The notes beneath the pieces are model-generated. The model made no database searches. It saw only the letters and a program-made list of their open reading frames with translations, and was not told where the DNA came from. Of a stretch of 6,991 nucleotides of DNA, positions 4,354 to 6,991 are shown one piece after another. The stretch's first letter is position 1. Every line of letters starts with the position of its first letter. Position numbers and translations under genes: made by a program. This DNA comes from Draconibacterium orientale (GTDB taxonomy: Bacteria > Bacteroidota > Bacteroidia > Bacteroidales > JAADGE01), in NCBI GenBank assembly GCA_020718265.1, contig DYSM01000047.1:1-6991 (forward strand), written 5' to 3'.

Positions 4354-6165
4354 ATGAATAAACTTCTATTTTTAACAGTCGTATTATTGTTCGGACTGAG
4401 CGCGAAAGCACAGGTAACGTTTAAAGCCACAGCAGAAAAAGTGGTTGAAGTCGGCGAAATGTTCCGTTTGACGTTTTCCGTAAACGCCCAAGCAACAGGT
4501 TTTCGTGCCCCTAAAATCAATGATTTCAGAACGATAGCCGGTCCGAGCTCATCAACAAGTCAAAGTTATTCTATCGTGAACGGGAAAGCCAGCCAAAGCA
4601 TAGAAACGGCATACACATACACGCTACTCGCCGAAAAAGAAGGAAAATTTTCTATTCCTGCGGCTCTTATTACTGTGGACGGAAAAACCTACACTTCGAA
4701 CGAATTACAAATTGAAGTTGTGAAAACCGGCGGTTCTGCCACAAATTCATCGGGCACAAACGGTAAAAATCCGGCACCTGCGGAAATTAGTTCCGAAGAT
4801 TTATTTTTGAATGTAAGTTTCAATAAATCAGAAGTTTATCAGGGCGAACCGATTGTCGCAACCGTAAAAATTTATGCCAAAAATGCCGAACTCCGCGACC
4901 TTGGTGCTTTATCTCCTGCATACACCGGATTTTGGCGACACGACTTGCCAACGCCGTCGCGCATAACATTGGAACGCGAAAAGTTAAACGGAAAAATTTT
5001 CCAATCCGGGCTGTTGCGACAAGATTTGTTAATTCCTCAAAGTTCGGGAAAATTGACAATTCCGCCAATGGAAATCGAAGCCATATATCAGTACAAAGTC
5101 GGACAACAACGCGATTTTTTCGGTCGCATTGTAGATATGTATGACAGCAAGCAAACTACGGTAAAATCATCGACTAAAACAATAACAGTCAAACCTTTAC
5201 CACCAAACAAACCGGCAGATTTTTCCGGACTTGTAGGCACAAATTTTGCAATTTCGGCAGAACTTACGAACGAAAATATTAAAACCGACGAAGGTACGAC
5301 TTTGAAAATTACAGTTTCGGGCAACGGAAACATTAAACTTTACGACATGCCCACGCTGTCATTTGCGGACGGATTGGACGCGTATCCGCCTGAGGGTAAG
5401 GATAATACAACTGTTACATCAGCAGGAACATCCGGAAAGAAAACGTTTTCGTATTTTATACTTGCACGCAAACCCGGAACGTACACTCTACCCGCCGTAA
5501 CTATTTCTTATTTCGACCCGCAAAGTGCAAGCTATAAGACAATTACGACAAAAGAATTTAAACTGAATGTTGAAAAAGGTGCAAACTATTCTGAATCTGC
5601 GGCTTCCGTAGTTACGCCAAATTCTGCGCAAAGCGAAGTCAAAGATTTGGACACTGATATTCGGTACCTAAAAACTGATGTTTCTTTAAACAAAAAAGAC
5701 ACTTACTTCGCAGGTTCCGCGCTGTTTTACAGTTTGTTCCCGCTTTTGTTCGGCGCATTTATCATTCCCGTTTTTATTTATCGAAATCGCATAAAACGTA
5801 ATGCCGATGTGGTTGCAACCAAAAACAGGCTTGCAGCCAAAATCTCACAACAACGTTTACGAAAAGCAGGTGAATATTTGAAATTAAACCAAAAAACAGA
5901 ATTTTACAAAGAAATTCTTACCGCGCTTTGGGGCTATGTGAGCGATAAACTCACGATTCAGGCATCGGAATTAAGCAAGCAAACAATTTCGGAACATTTT
6001 GATAACGAAGAACTTAGTTCGAGAATTGTTCAAATCTTGGAAACTTGTGAATACGCGCAATACGCACCCGTGAGTGCCGACGAACAGCCGGACAGCGTTT
6101 TTGAAAAGGCAAAAACTATTATTTTGGACACTGAAAAATATTTTTCAGAAAAAGCAAAATCATAA
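4354..6165 (+). CDS. batD: BatD, aerotolerance operon membrane protein
   Basis: A 603-residue protein matching the BatD family (Pfam BatD) in length and layout. It has a signal peptide (residues 1-19, cleavage after SAKA before QVTFKA). A long periplasmic part follows, made of beta-sandwich segments, beginning with the typical opening 'VTFKATAEKVVEVGEMFRLT' (21-40) and continuing with repeated YTYTLLAEKEGKFSIPA and FSYFILARKPGTYTLPA-like strands (about 89 and 366). One membrane helix lies at about 456-476, ending in RNRIKR. A helical cytoplasmic tail of about 125 residues completes it. A Ser/Gly/Asn-rich linker separates the first two domains (about 126-145). BatD belongs to the Bacteroides aerotolerance set, usually encoded with MoxR and the VWA proteins BatA and BatB; its precise activity is unknown but it acts at the inner membrane facing the periplasm. 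Here it is the first gene of its unit, and batE follows after 22 bp. Confidence 0.93.
   Translation: MNKLLFLTVVLLFGLSAKAQVTFKATAEKVVEVGEMFRLTFSVNAQATGFRAPKINDFRTIAGPSSSTSQSYSIVNGKASQSIETAYTYTLLAEKEGKFSIPAALITVDGKTYTSNELQIEVVKTGGSATNSSGTNGKNPAPAEISSEDLFLNVSFNKSEVYQGEPIVATVKIYAKNAELRDLGALSPAYTGFWRHDLPTPSRITLEREKLNGKIFQSGLLRQDLLIPQSSGKLTIPPMEIEAIYQYKVGQQRDFFGRIVDMYDSKQTTVKSSTKTITVKPLPPNKPADFSGLVGTNFAISAELTNENIKTDEGTTLKITVSGNGNIKLYDMPTLSFADGLDAYPPEGKDNTTVTSAGTSGKKTFSYFILARKPGTYTLPAVTISYFDPQSASYKTITTKEFKLNVEKGANYSESAASVVTPNSAQSEVKDLDTDIRYLKTDVSLNKKDTYFAGSALFYSLFPLLFGAFIIPVFIYRNRIKRNADVVATKNRLAAKISQQRLRKAGEYLKLNQKTEFYKEILTALWGYVSDKLTIQASELSKQTISEHFDNEELSSRIVQILETCEYAQYAPVSADEQPDSVFEKAKTIILDTEKYFSEKAKS
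6131..6148. repeat. 18-bp perfect palindrome at the 3' end of batD
   Basis: CTGAAAAATATTTTTCAG is its own reverse complement and lies in the last batD codons, 39 bp before the batE start. As RNA it could form a 7-bp stem with a 4-nt loop. It encodes ordinary residues (TEKYFSE), so AT-rich coding chance is a fair explanation; a role in batD-batE processing or coupling is only possible. Confidence 0.4.
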
Positions 6166-6187
6166 TTCAAAAATAAGAAGTCAAATT

Positions 6188-6940
6188 ATGAAAAATATAA
6201 GTTTAATTGCACTTTTTACGATTTTCACATTTACACTTTTCGCAGATAACAGCTTGACTTTCAAGCGTGCTAACGATTTTTATGCAAACAAAAAATACGA
6301 AGAAGCGATTGTTGAATATCAGAAAATACGAAGTGCCGGCGAAGAATCTTTGTCTCTGTATTACAATTTGGGAAACGCGTATTACCGCGTTGGAAATTAT
6401 CCGGAAGCCATATATTTTTACGAGAAAGCTCGACTGATTTCGCCCGGCGATGACGATGTTGTACACAATTTAAGATTTGCTGAAACTCAACTTTTCGACA
6501 AAATTACGCCCGTAAACAAGCCTGCAATCGTAAGAATGTATCAGGATTATATTTCCGGATTTTCTGAAAAATTTTGGGCAATTTTGAGTATTTCAGCATT
6601 CGTTTTACTGCTTTTATCGGCAACGTTCTACTTGTTTGGAAGTTCTAAAAAGTTGAAAATCAGTGGCTTTATCGGCGGAATAACCTTTTTTTCTGTTTCG
6701 GTATTCGGTTTTGTATTTTCACAAAAACGACATGCAGAATTAGTCAATCCAAAAACTGCAATTGTGTTCAATCAAGCTGTTTCCGTGAAAAGCGAACCCG
6801 ACAATTCTTCTACGGAACTGTTCATTATTCATGAAGGATTAAAAGTTTCAGTGGAAGAGCTAAACGGAAATTGGATGGAAATACGCCTTGCCGATGACCG
6901 TGTAGGCTGGATTCCGAAAAGCGCGGCTCGTGAGCTGTAA
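6188..6940 (+). CDS. batE: BatE, TPR and SH3 domain aerotolerance protein
   Basis: A 250-residue protein with the domain order of BatE. The ATG at 6188 is chosen over an upstream in-frame ATG at 6074 because it starts a signal peptide (NISLIALFTIFTFTLFA, cleavage after Ala19) and lies after the batD stop. Residues 23-98 carry about two TPR units (FKRANDFYANKKYEEAIVEY, then LYYNLGNAYYRVGNYPEAIY). Two membrane helices follow at about 129-150 and 155-177. A C-terminal SH3-like domain occupies about 190-246, with the characteristic VSVKSEPDNSS and GNWMEIRLADDRVGWI elements. The TPR and SH3 parts should both face the periplasm. BatE is thought to act with other Bat proteins in an envelope complex, the TPR part as a protein-binding surface. 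It follows batD by 22 bp with no terminator between, so the two are surely cotranscribed. Confidence 0.92.
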   Translation: MKNISLIALFTIFTFTLFADNSLTFKRANDFYANKKYEEAIVEYQKIRSAGEESLSLYYNLGNAYYRVGNYPEAIYFYEKARLISPGDDDVVHNLRFAETQLFDKITPVNKPAIVRMYQDYISGFSEKFWAILSISAFVLLLLSATFYLFGSSKKLKISGFIGGITFFSVSVFGFVFSQKRHAELVNPKTAIVFNQAVSVKSEPDNSSTELFIIHEGLKVSVEELNGNWMEIRLADDRVGWIPKSAAREL

Positions 6941-6945
6941 ATCAC

Positions 6946-6968
6946 AGTTTTCTTTTTTTAAGAAAACT
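6946..6968 (+). terminator. Possible terminator hairpin after batE
   Basis: AGTTTTCTT (6946-6954) and AAGAAAACT (6960-6968) form a perfect 9-bp stem with a T5 loop, starting 6 bp after the batE stop. The position suggests a terminator, but the stem is AT-rich and no T-tract follows, so it may be inefficient and allow read-through into the next gene. Confidence 0.4.
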
Positions 6969-6991
6969 CATAACATATTGAAATTCTGTTG

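Noticed and set aside
4820..5333. Open frames on either strand inside batD
   Set aside because: They have no start context or family resemblance and overlap the well-supported batD frame.
6074..6187. Earlier in-frame ATG for batE
   Set aside because: It would overlap batD by 92 bp and place 38 charged residues before a good signal peptide; the ATG at 6188 fits the family.

Overview
The window looks like chromosomal DNA from a member of the Bacteroidota. It is AT-rich. Start codons lack Shine-Dalgarno sequences. Several genes are preceded by the TAnnTTTG-type -7 element typical of this phylum. The gene content also fits: a batD-batE pair, a small outer-membrane barrel protein and secreted TPR proteins. 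A superoxide reductase gene suggests an anaerobe or microaerophile. I would not name a genus.

Layout. Positions 1-51 are probably the last codons of a plus-strand gene. Positions 52-550 are very AT-rich and hold no intact gene. They contain a terminator-like hairpin and what looks like a decayed plus-strand coding sequence (two in-frame stops and one frameshift). Two minus-strand genes follow: an exported lipoprotein with a superoxide reductase domain (939-1469), and downstream of it a small conserved helical protein (551-865), separated by a strong hairpin. A secreted TPR protein (1739-2473, plus) diverges from the lipoprotein across a 269-bp region with several small repeats. It converges, with only 10 bp between, on a three-gene minus-strand operon (4166 to 2484): small outer-membrane barrel, thymidylate-kinase-like P-loop protein and a DUF454/YbaN membrane protein. 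From a divergent promoter region, batD (4354-6165) and batE (6188-6940) run to the right-hand edge.

How the genes may work together. BatD and BatE are envelope proteins of the Bacteroides aerotolerance system, and the lipoprotein probably removes superoxide outside the cytoplasm, so two of the transcription units touch on oxygen or envelope stress. This link rests on gene families only; nothing in the sequence shows shared regulation. The OMP-kinase-DUF454 operon is tightly packed (an 11-bp gap, then a 14-bp overlap), but its common purpose is unknown.

The most interesting points are the extracytoplasmic superoxide reductase with an altered active-site position, the batD-batE pair without batA, batB or batC in front, the atypical nucleotide-kinase-like protein, and the decayed gene at the left. 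I found no clear evidence of a wholly new defence or mobile system.
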